From positions 434,001 to 498,000 of the forward strand of contig JAQJZZ010000014.1 of the NCBI GenBank assembly GCA_030077755.1: a stretch of 64,000 nt of DNA, read 5' to 3'. The position numbers and the translations under genes are program-made. Positions 1-9,895 of the stretch are shown piece after piece. This stretch comes from Filosporella fistucella. Taxonomy: Eukaryota > Ascomycota > Leotiomycetes > Helotiales. The notes below the pieces were generated by a model, which did no database searches, was not told where the DNA came from, and saw only the letters and a program-made list of their open reading frames with translations. Position 1 is the first letter of the stretch. Every line of letters begins with the position of its first letter.

Positions 1-325
1 TGAAGGTGCCAAAACGACAGACGGTGTTCTTGCCATTGGGATCGAGCATATGGGCAGTGAGACTGTGGTGGATATGCTTGACGTGAATCATGACTTCATG
101 CATGATGCTATCAACGTCACGTTCCAGTACGAGCCGGCCACTGGCAAGATACACAGTGATGGAATCATCGTGGACGAGGTCCAGGATACATACGCCCTGC
201 CGGGACCGTTTGCTAGGTGGCAAATCGCAGTTTCGAAGGTCTCAAATGAAGATCTGGACTTGTCAGGTGTATCAAAGGCGTGGTTTGAGTTTTCGGGGAC
301 CCATCGTTCTTTCTTTTCAGCATAG
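1..325 (+). CDS. 3' end of an unidentified gene cut by the left edge
   Basis: The frame is open from base 2 to the stop at 323-325, giving about 107 C-terminal residues, so the gene starts outside the window. The visible piece is a soluble, probably beta-rich domain with alternating hydrophobic residues, a GPFARWQI segment and a final WFEFSGTHRSFF stretch. There is no signal, membrane segment or recognisable catalytic motif in this fragment. I do not recognise the family with confidence. The ending is faintly reminiscent of the C-terminus of some very large multidomain secreted or toxin-complex-like proteins, but I would not assign a function on that. The internal ATG at 50 is not a credible start because the frame continues upstream to the edge. 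Confidence 0.5.
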   Translation, partial: EGAKTTDGVLAIGIEHMGSETVVDMLDVNHDFMHDAINVTFQYEPATGKIHSDGIIVDEVQDTYALPGPFARWQIAVSKVSNEDLDLSGVSKAWFEFSGTHRSFFSA

Positions 326-680
326 TGTTAAGAATCCAAGAAATGGTCGCACTGCGAGAAATTGCGAAAATAATCGAATTTTAATATGTGCGGTTTCAAA
401 GTCACACCGGAACAGACCGGCAAAATTGGATGCGTATCCAACGTCCTGGTTTCTGGTGGTATAAGATCAACATAATGAATGAGTGGGGTATGGCATGAAT
501 TCCAGAAGGATGAGGGCGGAGATTAGCATGGTAGAACGATAAGAGCAGAAAACCCACGGATTAAGATTATCATTCTAATAAGAATCACCAAAACGAGGCA
601 CTGCCCAGAATCCCAGCAGCAAAATCTGCTTATAGACAATGGATACATTAGTCAATCTTTCCCTGCCCGGTCACCACAAC
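326..680. other. Convergent 3' intergenic region
   Basis: This 355-bp gap lies between the stop of the edge gene (+) and the stop of the serine-rich protein (-). I see AT-rich sequence and no plausible gene; it presumably holds both 3' untranslated regions. Confidence 0.6.
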
Positions 681-3600
681 TCACATCTGCAATCCACCTC
701 TGTCCCAAGAAGTGACTTTTCCAATCAAGTCATCTCTGTCATCGAAGTGAATTATGATTGTGATTCCCTTGATGCCCAAATCACTTTTCCTCTCCTTATT
801 GAAAGCACGGGCATTTTGCTCATCTAGGAACATGCTTTTCCACACGCACCGCTCGTCTGGGCACAGAGCCAGCAGTTCGTTTACATGAGATGATTTGCCT
901 CTTTTTCCCGTATTCTGCTTCGTATCGACAATAAAATCCTCGCTCAGTCGGTGTTCTCTGGAAGTATTGCTTCTGCCGTCGTTCTCTTCATGTATTAATT
1001 CATCATCAGCCAATTTATGTTGTGCTATTGCCTTTGTCCGATGCTGATGCCTTTCTTCATGCACAACTTCATCCTCAAACAGTCTGTGTTCTCTAGTCGT
1101 TCTGTTCTCATCATTCAAACATGGTGAACTTGGCTTCTTGTCCACGAGCCGCAACTTCCACTTCCCCATTGAAGAGGCTGTACTGCCAGCACTGACTTTC
1201 CGACTTTGTGCATCCACCTTTTCATTCTTGAAAGTTGCCTCCTTCTGCTCAATGCTTCGCGCCAGTTCTGCGACACCATTAGATCCAGTTTTCTGGTTGC
1301 CTTCCTCTTGGATCTGTTTTAGCTTCCGTTTATCGCGTTGCGATTTTTGGTTCAACGGCGGGATAGATTCCATTGAAGAGATCTGTTGGAGCTGAAACAA
1401 TGCTGACAGCCTTCTTGAAACTGGCGCAGAATCTTGAGGCGACATCTGCCCATCTGTGGAATCAGGGCTTGTCTGGTCACACGTAGCAGGCGGTGGTAAA
1501 GTTGGGCGTTCTTTGAAAGGCAGGGGGCGGTCGCCAGGATATTCCACGCCCAACGAGGTATCTGTAGGTGCACGATTGGATTCGGCTTTTGGAATTGTGG
1601 TGGTTCGAGGCAGTGACACCCATGGAGGAGGTGTAGGCGGCTTTGATGCCTCCTTCATGAACATAGAATTCTTGGAAATCGGCAGGCTCGGGGCCTCTTG
1701 AAAGTTGGATTTTGGTGCCTCGTGTTGTGGCATCGGAACATTCGCAGAGACGGCCAATGATTTCTCACTTGTGCGTTTACCTTGAATTGGTAGCGGAATT
1801 GCAGTTAAGGGCCGATCTGGAGTTACAACGGCCATTGAAGGCTTCAGGCTTGCAGAGGGGTTCAGGGCAGGCTTCTCTTTTCGAGGCGTGTGATGCTGGT
1901 GCAGCACAGCGTGATGATCGGCGTGTATGCAGCATCTAACATTGTGGTGTGTATTTTGGCAAGCTAGAAACTGGCAATCTTCCAAACAATGTTGACATTG
2001 ACCAGGCATTCCAGAGTCGTCGAGACTCCCATGGCGAGTATGACCTGTTCGTGGATAGCCGCTGCACTCAACATACTCTGGAACACGATTTTCGTACGAC
2101 GAACCCCGAGCCTTATATGAGAAATGCGAATCAGGCCTAGACGAGTGTGAAAGACGTGAATGTGGCTGAGAAGAATGAGAATGTTCAAGAGAGTGTGGTC
2201 GTGATGTCTCCACATGAAAAGGATGGTGCGTATGATCAGCCTCTTCGACGTGACTTGTATCGGCAACATATCCATGGTCAGTTTCTTCTCGAATGTAGCA
2301 GCTTTGACGATGCCTATGTTTCGAGCACGTAGCCTGGCGTTGGAGGTGCCGCCCATGTTCTGGCGTCCGGAGAGGTGGGCTGTTGCAGTCACAGTCTGAA
2401 GATGATGATCGACCGTGGCGACTTTGCTTTGTTCGACGTCCACGGTTACTGCGAGGTTTTGTAGGAGCTTCTCTTTGCATTCCAATGGGGACCAACCGCA
2501 ACGACTGGTTTGCCGCTGATAGATCTGCCATCAAGAAAGGGGAATTCTTCACGTTGGAAAGTGCCCGAGTCTCCAAGCGGATAGCTGATACAGGTTGATC
2601 GGGGAAAGATGGCTTTTGAGTGGGCCGAGGAATCGATTTAGGCGCAGTAGGTGGTTCCTCATACTCTGAGAACTTGGTTGCTGCGCTGGATCGGTTTCTG
2701 CTAGGGCTTTCCTTTCTCCGAGGTTGTATGGACACAGGAACTGGTCTTGTATATTGCTTCACGGGTTCCTGCTCTATAACTGTGCTCTCTTTCGCAGGTA
2801 GACCCAACCGAAAATTCATTTGGTCCCACTGATAGCGCTTCTCGTGTGACTCCAGAACTGTACGTTGTTTGGATGATGGCATAGGAGATAATTCGTCACA
2901 AGTTTGACACAGCCGATGTGCGCATCTCCAGCACTTAATCGAAGAGCCGGTGTTGATCCAAGAGCATGTATGGCAATATCTATGCGGCCTGGAAGGCTTT
3001 GGTGTATCTTTCATATCTCGAGACGACTCTTTGGACGAGATGAGTCCTTCTGGTCTCTCAATGCCATAATCATCGAACAGTTCACGAACGCTCTGGCGAC
3101 GCATTGATGAAGTTGTAGCAAAAGAACTTTCCGAGTTCAGGGTCTTGGCTTGACATGATTTTGTTTCCATACGATACATGTCTCGATTCTCTTCTGCTAC
3201 TGAACTGGGAAATATTGAGGTTTGAGCAACAATGTGACTCTGATTGCCATCGGCGTCGACTTCTTTCATTAGCTCGAAGTCTGTACTACTGCGTGCAACA
3301 CCCTGAGATATGCTTCTAGGCATTGACCAAGGGGCAGCAGCATCGTGTTGTGTCCTTTCCACGAAGCCATTTGGCTGATACTGTCCGTGAATTCCAGGAG
3401 TACGGACGTGTGTTGCTCTAGGATCTGAGAATCCATGTTCTTCTTCATGATTGGAATGCGGTGTATTGAGACCAATATACGAATGAAACGCATCAACTTG
3501 AGGTTCCTCATCAGGCTTTGGGTTGTGTAGAGCAGGCCTTGCAAAGCGATTTGTTAAGCGACGGCCAAAACCAGTGCGTGAATTGTCCCTATGGCGGGTC

Positions 3601-3794
3601 TCAACTTGGGGAGGAGGTCGGGGAAAAGCAGCTGTTGCCTCAAGGCTCTGCAGAAATTGCACGCGAGATGCAACAGTTCCTGAAGGGACAACATTTCTAG
3701 AGTTGGATCGTATGCTGGAGAGGGGTGATTGAGCCGGGGATCTCTTGTGTTGCGATGATCGATTAGGAAACGATTGTCTCCACTGGAAGTTCAT
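681..3794 (-). CDS. Large Ser/His-rich low-complexity protein with two cysteine clusters
   Basis: This is a single uninterrupted frame of 1037 codons with an ATG at 3794. The protein is mostly disordered, rich in Ser, Pro, His, Arg and Lys. Around residues 272-300 it carries a compact cluster, C-x2-C, then C-x2-C-x4-C-x2-C, beginning CHTCSW; this could bind zinc, similar in spirit to short zinc ribbons. A second Cys/His-rich stretch near residues 595-630 (CQHCLEDCQFLACQ followed by many His) could be another metal site. Near the C-terminus (about 890-990) an EHRL-SED/FED type segment is repeated three times. No membrane segment or signal peptide is seen. The upstream ATG near 3825 is in another frame. 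I do not recognise an orthologue; it looks like a fungal-specific nuclear or scaffold protein, which is inference. Confidence 0.8.
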   Translation of the reverse strand: MNFQWRQSFPNRSSQHKRSPAQSPLSSIRSNSRNVVPSGTVASRVQFLQSLEATAAFPRPPPQVETRHRDNSRTGFGRRLTNRFARPALHNPKPDEEPQVDAFHSYIGLNTPHSNHEEEHGFSDPRATHVRTPGIHGQYQPNGFVERTQHDAAAPWSMPRSISQGVARSSTDFELMKEVDADGNQSHIVAQTSIFPSSVAEENRDMYRMETKSCQAKTLNSESSFATTSSMRRQSVRELFDDYGIERPEGLISSKESSRDMKDTPKPSRPHRYCHTCSWINTGSSIKCWRCAHRLCQTCDELSPMPSSKQRTVLESHEKRYQWDQMNFRLGLPAKESTVIEQEPVKQYTRPVPVSIQPRRKESPSRNRSSAATKFSEYEEPPTAPKSIPRPTQKPSFPDQPVSAIRLETRALSNVKNSPFLMADLSAANQSLRLVPIGMQREAPTKPRSNRGRRTKQSRHGRSSSSDCDCNSPPLRTPEHGRHLQRQATCSKHRHRQSCYIREETDHGYVADTSHVEEADHTHHPFHVETSRPHSLEHSHSSQPHSRLSHSSRPDSHFSYKARGSSYENRVPEYVECSGYPRTGHTRHGSLDDSGMPGQCQHCLEDCQFLACQNTHHNVRCCIHADHHAVLHQHHTPRKEKPALNPSASLKPSMAVVTPDRPLTAIPLPIQGKRTSEKSLAVSANVPMPQHEAPKSNFQEAPSLPISKNSMFMKEASKPPTPPPWVSLPRTTTIPKAESNRAPTDTSLGVEYPGDRPLPFKERPTLPPPATCDQTSPDSTDGQMSPQDSAPVSRRLSALFQLQQISSMESIPPLNQKSQRDKRKLKQIQEEGNQKTGSNGVAELARSIEQKEATFKNEKVDAQSRKVSAGSTASSMGKWKLRLVDKKPSSPCLNDENRTTREHRLFEDEVVHEERHQHRTKAIAQHKLADDELIHEENDGRSNTSREHRLSEDFIVDTKQNTGKRGKSSHVNELLALCPDERCVWKSMFLDEQNARAFNKERKSDLGIKGITIIIHFDDRDDLIGKVTSWDRGGLQM

Positions 3795-4120
3795 GACCGT
3801 GGTGAATTCATCGGGCTCCTTCGAGACATTGGCTCGGGGGTCCTAGATATATTTAAAAGAATGAGTGGATGAGTAAGAGGCCTTTTAGGACATTACTCAA
3901 ATAAATGCATGTAGCTGCGGTGGAGGAGAAGAGGGATATGTCACTTTCCATAATAATGTTACCTTTTGTTGGTGCATAAGGCAAGAGCTACCGTGTAACT
4001 CAAAAATCAAGAGGTCTGGCCATTGCAGTGATTTTCATAGGATGCATTTAAGAAACAATGATGTACACATGGACGCTGCCTCTATAATTTTGTCGTGCTT
4101 CAAAGGTATCAAGACGCACT
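3795..4120. other. Intergenic region
   Basis: It holds the promoter of the serine-rich gene and the 3' region of the ATP synthase delta gene, both on the minus strand. No separate gene is supported. Confidence 0.6.
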
Positions 4121-4907
4121 TTACTTGAGAGCAGCCTGCAAGCTCTCCAAAACCTATGCCGTTGTCAGATTTAGGTATTCTCTCCACAACATTGAAAAAA
4201 CTCACCTCAACCTCGATCTTAGCCTCAGCAATATCCTGCTCACTTCCACTTCCACTGACGATCTTTTGTGCCTCGGATAATTGCGATCGAACGGCTTCAA
4301 TGCTGAAATCCTCCAGAGCGAAACCCTCAACAGCGTTAATGCTCAATTCCGAGTTTGGCTGAACAATGGCAAATCCTCCAGAAACTACGGGCACAATATT
4401 AGCTAGCAATGAGGGGAGGAATTGCCAAGCCTACGGAAGAATTGCTTGCTTCCACCACTCTCCTCAATAACCTCAACAAGACCAGGCTTCAATTGCTCAA
4501 TTGAAGGAACGTGATTGGCGAGAATACCCATCTCGCCGGACTCTGCTGGGATGTTGACTTGGACAACGTCTTGTGACTTGTAGACAGACTGTTGATGAAT
4601 TGTCAGTGTTGGTGCCTTCAATTCCCCCTTCCCAGCGTCTCCGTTTCCCCTTCCATATCCCTTTCCATGTGGGCCACATTGCATTGGCAGATGTTCTAAT
4701 CAATCGAGAGACTTCTTTTTAACGTACCTGATGAGGTAGAGCCAAGCTCAACTTGATCTGAAGGATGTTAGCAAAACCCGCAAAATCTGTCGACAAGTAA
4801 CCGACCTTATCCGAGACGGCTTCAGCATACCCTCTACGTTGGAGAGGGGCTCTGATAGCTGAAGGGCGTACTCGCAGAGCTGCGCGAGCAATACGGAGAG
4901 AGTTCAT
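4121..4907 (-). CDS. ATP16: Mitochondrial F1 ATP synthase subunit delta
   Basis: The encoded subunit is part of the central stalk of mitochondrial ATP synthase (F1 delta, equivalent to bacterial epsilon). I assemble five exons: 4907-4806, 4757-4728, 4588-4435, 4384-4206 and 4153-4121, giving 165 residues, the usual length. The N-terminus is a basic, acid-poor mitochondrial presequence ending near RRGYAEA. The core contains the family signatures VNIPAESGEMGILANHVPS and SGGFAIVQP, and the C-terminal helix pair contains EAQKIVSGSGSEQDIAEAKIEVE. Introns carry GCTAAC-like branch sites; the first has a weak donor (GTCGGT) but is needed to keep the conserved DK-IKLSLALPHQ junction. The second exon is only 30 nt. 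All junction phases are consistent. Confidence 0.95.
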
Positions 4908-7900
4908 GATGAAATGAGGGTTCAATTGGAGATGGCGTTTTGTTTGGCTCGTCCGAAGCTCAGAGATGTTGGCGAGCAGATTGGACTTCGGATGCGCTAG
5001 GACACACGTGATGCGGCTCTTTTACGGTGGGCCGTTGATGTTCAATTAACATCGTCGAATTTTCTCTACAGCGGTGTGTACTTGCTCGTTTACCGGATTG
5101 AACTGAACCAAAAAATCGCTCTCCCTTCACTGTACGTTTATTTCTGGATACAATGATGTTTTTCTTCGGATCGCCACCATGATGCATGGTCTACTGATTT
5201 GTGTTACACCAAACTCGACCAGAGCAGCATTCCATATAAGATGTGAGCTATGACGAGGCATGTTCACAGATGCACAAATGAGTGCAGGATTCTTTATGAG
5301 CAGAAGTACTCGAGGACTTGGAATTTGAAATCTGCTGTTTGTACCCGCAGTTTGAAGGCGGATGAATAGAAAAGGCGATAGCATTGTTGACGACGGGTTT
5401 AGAACCGAAGACCGGTTGCAACAGCTTTCCTTGGACAATGATATGGCATCGGATACAGATTATCAGATGGCTCAATTCTCCAAGGTACCGTCACAATTCC
5501 TTGTCATGAGCACAGAGGAAAGTTGGCTTGATCTCCGCGAATCTCGCAAACCTCAGAAGCTCGCCAGCGTGTTGCGACACAACACCACCTGGCCTGATAC
5601 ACAGTTTTGAATCTCCTCATCTATCACATCTACCAGCATCCAAAGGGACATGGCGAAATGGTCTTCGAGAATCATTTCGGCGGCTTGGCATATCATCAAC
5701 CTCACCCGGCTTGGTTTATGTGCGTTGCGGGTGAAACAGGGATGTACGGTTGTTCCCGAATCCTGAATCGCGATTCGAGGGAGCGTAGTCGCTGAAGGAC
5801 AGTGCTACCTGCGTGGCCTCAAATATTGGCATTGGATGAATCGAATCATTAATCGCCAAACCTTAGGTTCTTTGCGTAGTTCGCAGTTTGTTTGTCCAGT
5901 CCGTGTCTTTCCATCTTTAGGACAAGATACTTGGCGAGACACGGAAAGGGATATACCCTCTGATCAACTCTTCAGCCTCAAAATTATATTATATATTCAT
6001 TTCACGGTTCATCGGACATCCTTTCCTTGTACCCCAGCAGCCAAGCTGTCGATCTATCCTTGTTTCATCTGTTCCAATTGTTGTGGCGGCAATTCACATT
6101 CGCCAAGTCTTGCAACGCAACATTTCCCTCGTCTTCATTTTGTCTATTTTCGACCCAGACAATTCATCACTCAAAGTGCATAGTTGACTTGTGATTCGCA
6201 GCTTTCAATTGTTGCATACTCAACCTATTTCGAAAGCTGCTCTGAGAGGAGCACGGCCCTCGTCAAACAACTTGGCGACAAATTTGATGAGACAAACTCT
6301 CTATGCCGGCAAGTGAAATACATATCGGTACTACAAAGAAACGCCCAGCTTCTTGGCCTGGGGTGATCATTGATACAATATTCGCCTCGCGATAGGCTGC
6401 AATTTTTTCCTTGTTGTCGTCTTCATTACGCGTGCCCTGATGGCAAGCATGCGTGGACAAGTGCCGCAGTAGATAGTGTACAACAATCTTGGCACGACTC
6501 AGATCTACTTCACAGGCAATACTGAAGCTAAAGAGAAGCAGTTGTGGTGTCGAAAGTGACAAGTCTCCGCGACGAGTTTGGTCGATGTGCGAAGGTCCGT
6601 GAAACCAATAGTTCCCCAAATCTCCGCATCTCTCCGCATTTCCAGTCTTTGCAAATGGGATCTGAGGGTTGGAGAGTGTCTTGCGATATGGTAACATATT
6701 TATTTTGTTTCAAGTTTTACAGAATGTTTCTTGCGCACGTGATATATTGTCACATGTTTACGTGCGTCAAAATCTTTCTGATAATTATATAATGAAGTGA
6801 GGGACAATAGTGCCGGATGACTTACATAGCCATTTTATACTGGGTAGCAAAGAGAAAGCGAATCGAGACATATATTTACTGACTTATATGCACGTGATCT
6901 AATTTTCGGTCAACAACAACAGATTTTACAAATCTCTACAAGAGGACTTGCCGGTCGGAAGCCTCTTTTTGAACTAAACACAAAACAGCATGCCGAAGAA
7001 TGGCCTTCCCTCTGTCCTTGCCCAAAAATCGACTGGCAAACATTAATCCCTCATGCATGCTGCCACGCTCCTCGCATCTCAACCATGTCATAACTGCATT
7101 TACGTGCAGCAACTCCAGAACCATTTTGGCAGTTGCTTGCGCCAAGGCTAGAAAATACCATTGGCAGAAAGCTCACGATCTTCAAAGTTGGATTGGCGTC
7201 CGCTGCAAGAGATTTCGAAGGTTCACCGCATATCTCACGCCCATCTCACGCCCATCTCACTGCTCCTCGAGAAACTTGGCCAAGGAGGATCAGCTGCGCA
7301 TCCGTCAATGATCAGGATAAACGTTGTAGTCTCACAGGACACTTATGCTCACTCAGCGAGTCACCGCCTGAAGAGTTGTCTTGGCTGGCTGTCGCACAAC
7401 ACCTCCGGAAATGCTTGAAAACGCCATCATGCCGCTTCCTCGAACGGTTCAAAAATAGAGAAACCTTACCTCCTTTTTTCCATTGCTTGAAGCTGTTGGA
7501 GCTCTCTTACTGCGACCACGGGCTACTGCACCGCAAACATGCCCATGCAGCAAGCAAAGCAGGTCGACACGTCAAAGCGAGAAGAGGGGTCAAGTTCGAA
7601 TGTGGGGTACATTTTGGCGGTCAGGATGGACAAGTGGCAGGCATGTCAAATCGTCTTCAAATACGAATTGTGTCTGTATGATTGGATGCATCAGTTATCC
7701 GGCAAATTGGTGTCAGATTGAGAAAGGGACCAAGCCTGTCGAGCCTGTACAACAGCGGATGCAGATGCAGAGAAGGTTGAAGAGCAGCGCTGGAAGCGAC
7801 AGCCACCGAGGAACGCTGCAGATTCTGTGTCGCAAGAATGTAACAATACATACAGTACCAAGCACTTTAATAAGGGGAATACGAATCCAAGGTACTGCAG

Positions 7901-8780
7901 CTGGCATGTGAGAATATATCTTCCGCCAGTTCCAATTCTTGCACTGCAGCACTGCACCTCTGCACTGGAGACTGAGTGTACTGTACTGCACTCCACTGCA
8001 CTGCACTACGACTGTGGACGGCTCATGAAGCAGCGCACGATGGGAGTTTGGTGGGAAACGGTCTCAAGCTGGGATGACCATCGACCACCATATGGTGCTG
8101 ATATTATTTTAGAAGGCCGGGCAAGCCCCCACGCTGCGCAAATGTTTCATCAGAAGACCCCGCATGTTGGAATCGAGTATGGGTGATCACGGAAGCAGTT
8201 TTGCTGAAGATGAGATTATTTCCGTAGCCGCAGTGGCCGTAAAAATGAATGGGTGTGATGCAAAGCTGGAATACGCATCATGAAAACCCTGAATTACCTG
8301 TTCTCGCTCTATGTCACGATGTCTGACTACGGCCATGGATTAGGAGGGTGGGTGGATGGATTATCAAGCTGATGTTGAGGTCTCCTGAGGGCAAGACAAA
8401 GAATGGAACACGCAAGGCTTGGAGGCAGCGGAATACAATATTCCAAGTGATGATTCCATCCAGTTGTAGGCAGTCCAACAAAGCCAAGTAATATAGTGAT
8501 ATAGAACAATGGAGTCGATAAAATTTCACAGCGGGATCGACAATTCTTTCATTCAGATTTGCGCCGAGGAAATTTCCGGACGGCTCTGCTGAAACCCAGT
8601 GTATTTGGACGCTCTTCAGGATTATTAGGTCATTATACAGAGTTTTTCCCCCTTCCGTTACCGGCGGATTATTCACAGGTTATATGATACTTACCAACCT
8701 AGGTGACTAGCAAGAAGGCGAATGGTAGCGCGTACAATTCTCATTTGCTATGCTGCTGATTTGAGGCCCACACACCCGAA
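4908..8780. other. Gene-poor stretch of about 3.9 kb
   Basis: I find only short scattered frames with no codon bias, no consistent splice model and no recognisable protein. Bases 7231-7260 hold short direct repeats of a CCCATCTCACG unit, and 7930-8020 is a CTGCA/CACTGCA-rich low-complexity tract. Hints of decayed sequence are possible but I could not identify any transposon protein, terminal repeat or RNA gene. The left end contains the promoter of the ATP synthase delta gene. Confidence 0.5.
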
Positions 8781-9895
8781 GTTTGCTGCCAACACTTGAA
8801 CATTGCTGGCAGGTAGGCTGGCTGCTGAGTAGTGCTTGCTTGGGGGGTGCAAATAAATTTGTTAGCCGCTCACCAAAATTTTGCAGCAGCTTTTCCCATT
8901 TCCCAGGCGAGGTAGTCCACCCCGAGCGAACAGCCCCCAAGCCCGAGACCTTGCCGCCTTCAGCGAAAGAGCTCCTCTTTACCAGTGCAAAGTGCCTCTT
9001 GCCTCTTGCCTCCCACCAGCTTACACACAATAATAATACACAACACACAACCTACGCTCACACCCACAAGCCAGCAGTGCCCACTACCCACTTGGGGCCA
9101 ACTGCACCTCCTCGACCTCCCACCATTGCATACCTCATACAATCCGCCGTATTTGGTGGCCCGCTTTCTTCCTCTAACTACCCTTTGCTTTGCCCTGTCC
9201 TGTCGCACATTTCGCCCGCATCCTCCCTCATCTTCAAAACCTACCCCATCCACTTCCATCTCACCTTTCTCCCTCCTCCTCCTCTTTCCCACTACTTCGA
9301 CTTCGTCCGATCAAAAAAGCAATTTCCTCTCTGGTCGTTGCGATCAATTGTCTTCCGGGCGTGGCCAAGCCTGCCTTGACTCTCGCTCGTACAGCCAAGC
9401 CTGGAATTTGTCAGACCAATCCTCATCCTGCTCTGAGCCTTGCGGTTCACGTCATTTTACTATTGAAACTACCAAAAACCTTCACTCATCCGCTGGCAAC
9501 GATCTTCAGACAGTCGAAACATATACCCTTCCCTTCCTCCCTTGCGCGAAAGACACTCGGATACTTTTTTCGAAAATAGACAATGTCGTCTCGATTATAA
9601 CAAAACGAGTCCTAAGGGACACCACGGCTTGATCGACCTTGCCTACAGCAGGCTTTATCTGGCGATAATACACCTTCGTGTCGGTTTGCCTCAAGTATTC
9701 GATACATTTCGAGTACATTGAAAGTCCCTCGATTCGATTTCACCTCTTTTACGACTTCGTCCGCGTCGCGTTGCGATTTCTTTGGCTGTTGCCACCTGCT
9801 TTCGGGGATAACGACAACAACAAACTACCTTTTTAATATTCACACTTAGAGCCGCTGCTCTATCCTTTCACCGCGTAACCCGATTTTAATACGAC
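8781..9895 (+). promoter_or_regulatory. Promoter and long pyrimidine-rich leader of the DUF3295 gene
   Basis: Roughly 9000-9320 is strongly C/T-rich (for example repeated CCTCC, CTTTC and CACCC runs), and the rest up to 9895 remains rich in C and T. Such tracts are common in promoters and 5' untranslated regions of highly transcribed filamentous fungal genes. Several frames open here on the plus strand, some over 200 codons, but their composition simply reflects the pyrimidine bias. An untranslated leader of several hundred bases, possibly with upstream ORFs, is likely. The exact transcription start cannot be read from sequence. Confidence 0.45.

Noticed and set aside
7133..7681. 182-codon plus-strand frame in the gene-poor stretch
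   Set aside because: Contains the translated tandem repeats and otherwise random sequence; no conserved segment recognised.
8960..9632. Several frames up to 215 codons in the pyrimidine-rich leader
   Set aside because: Composition follows the C/T bias, frames overlap each other, and some starts are not ATG.
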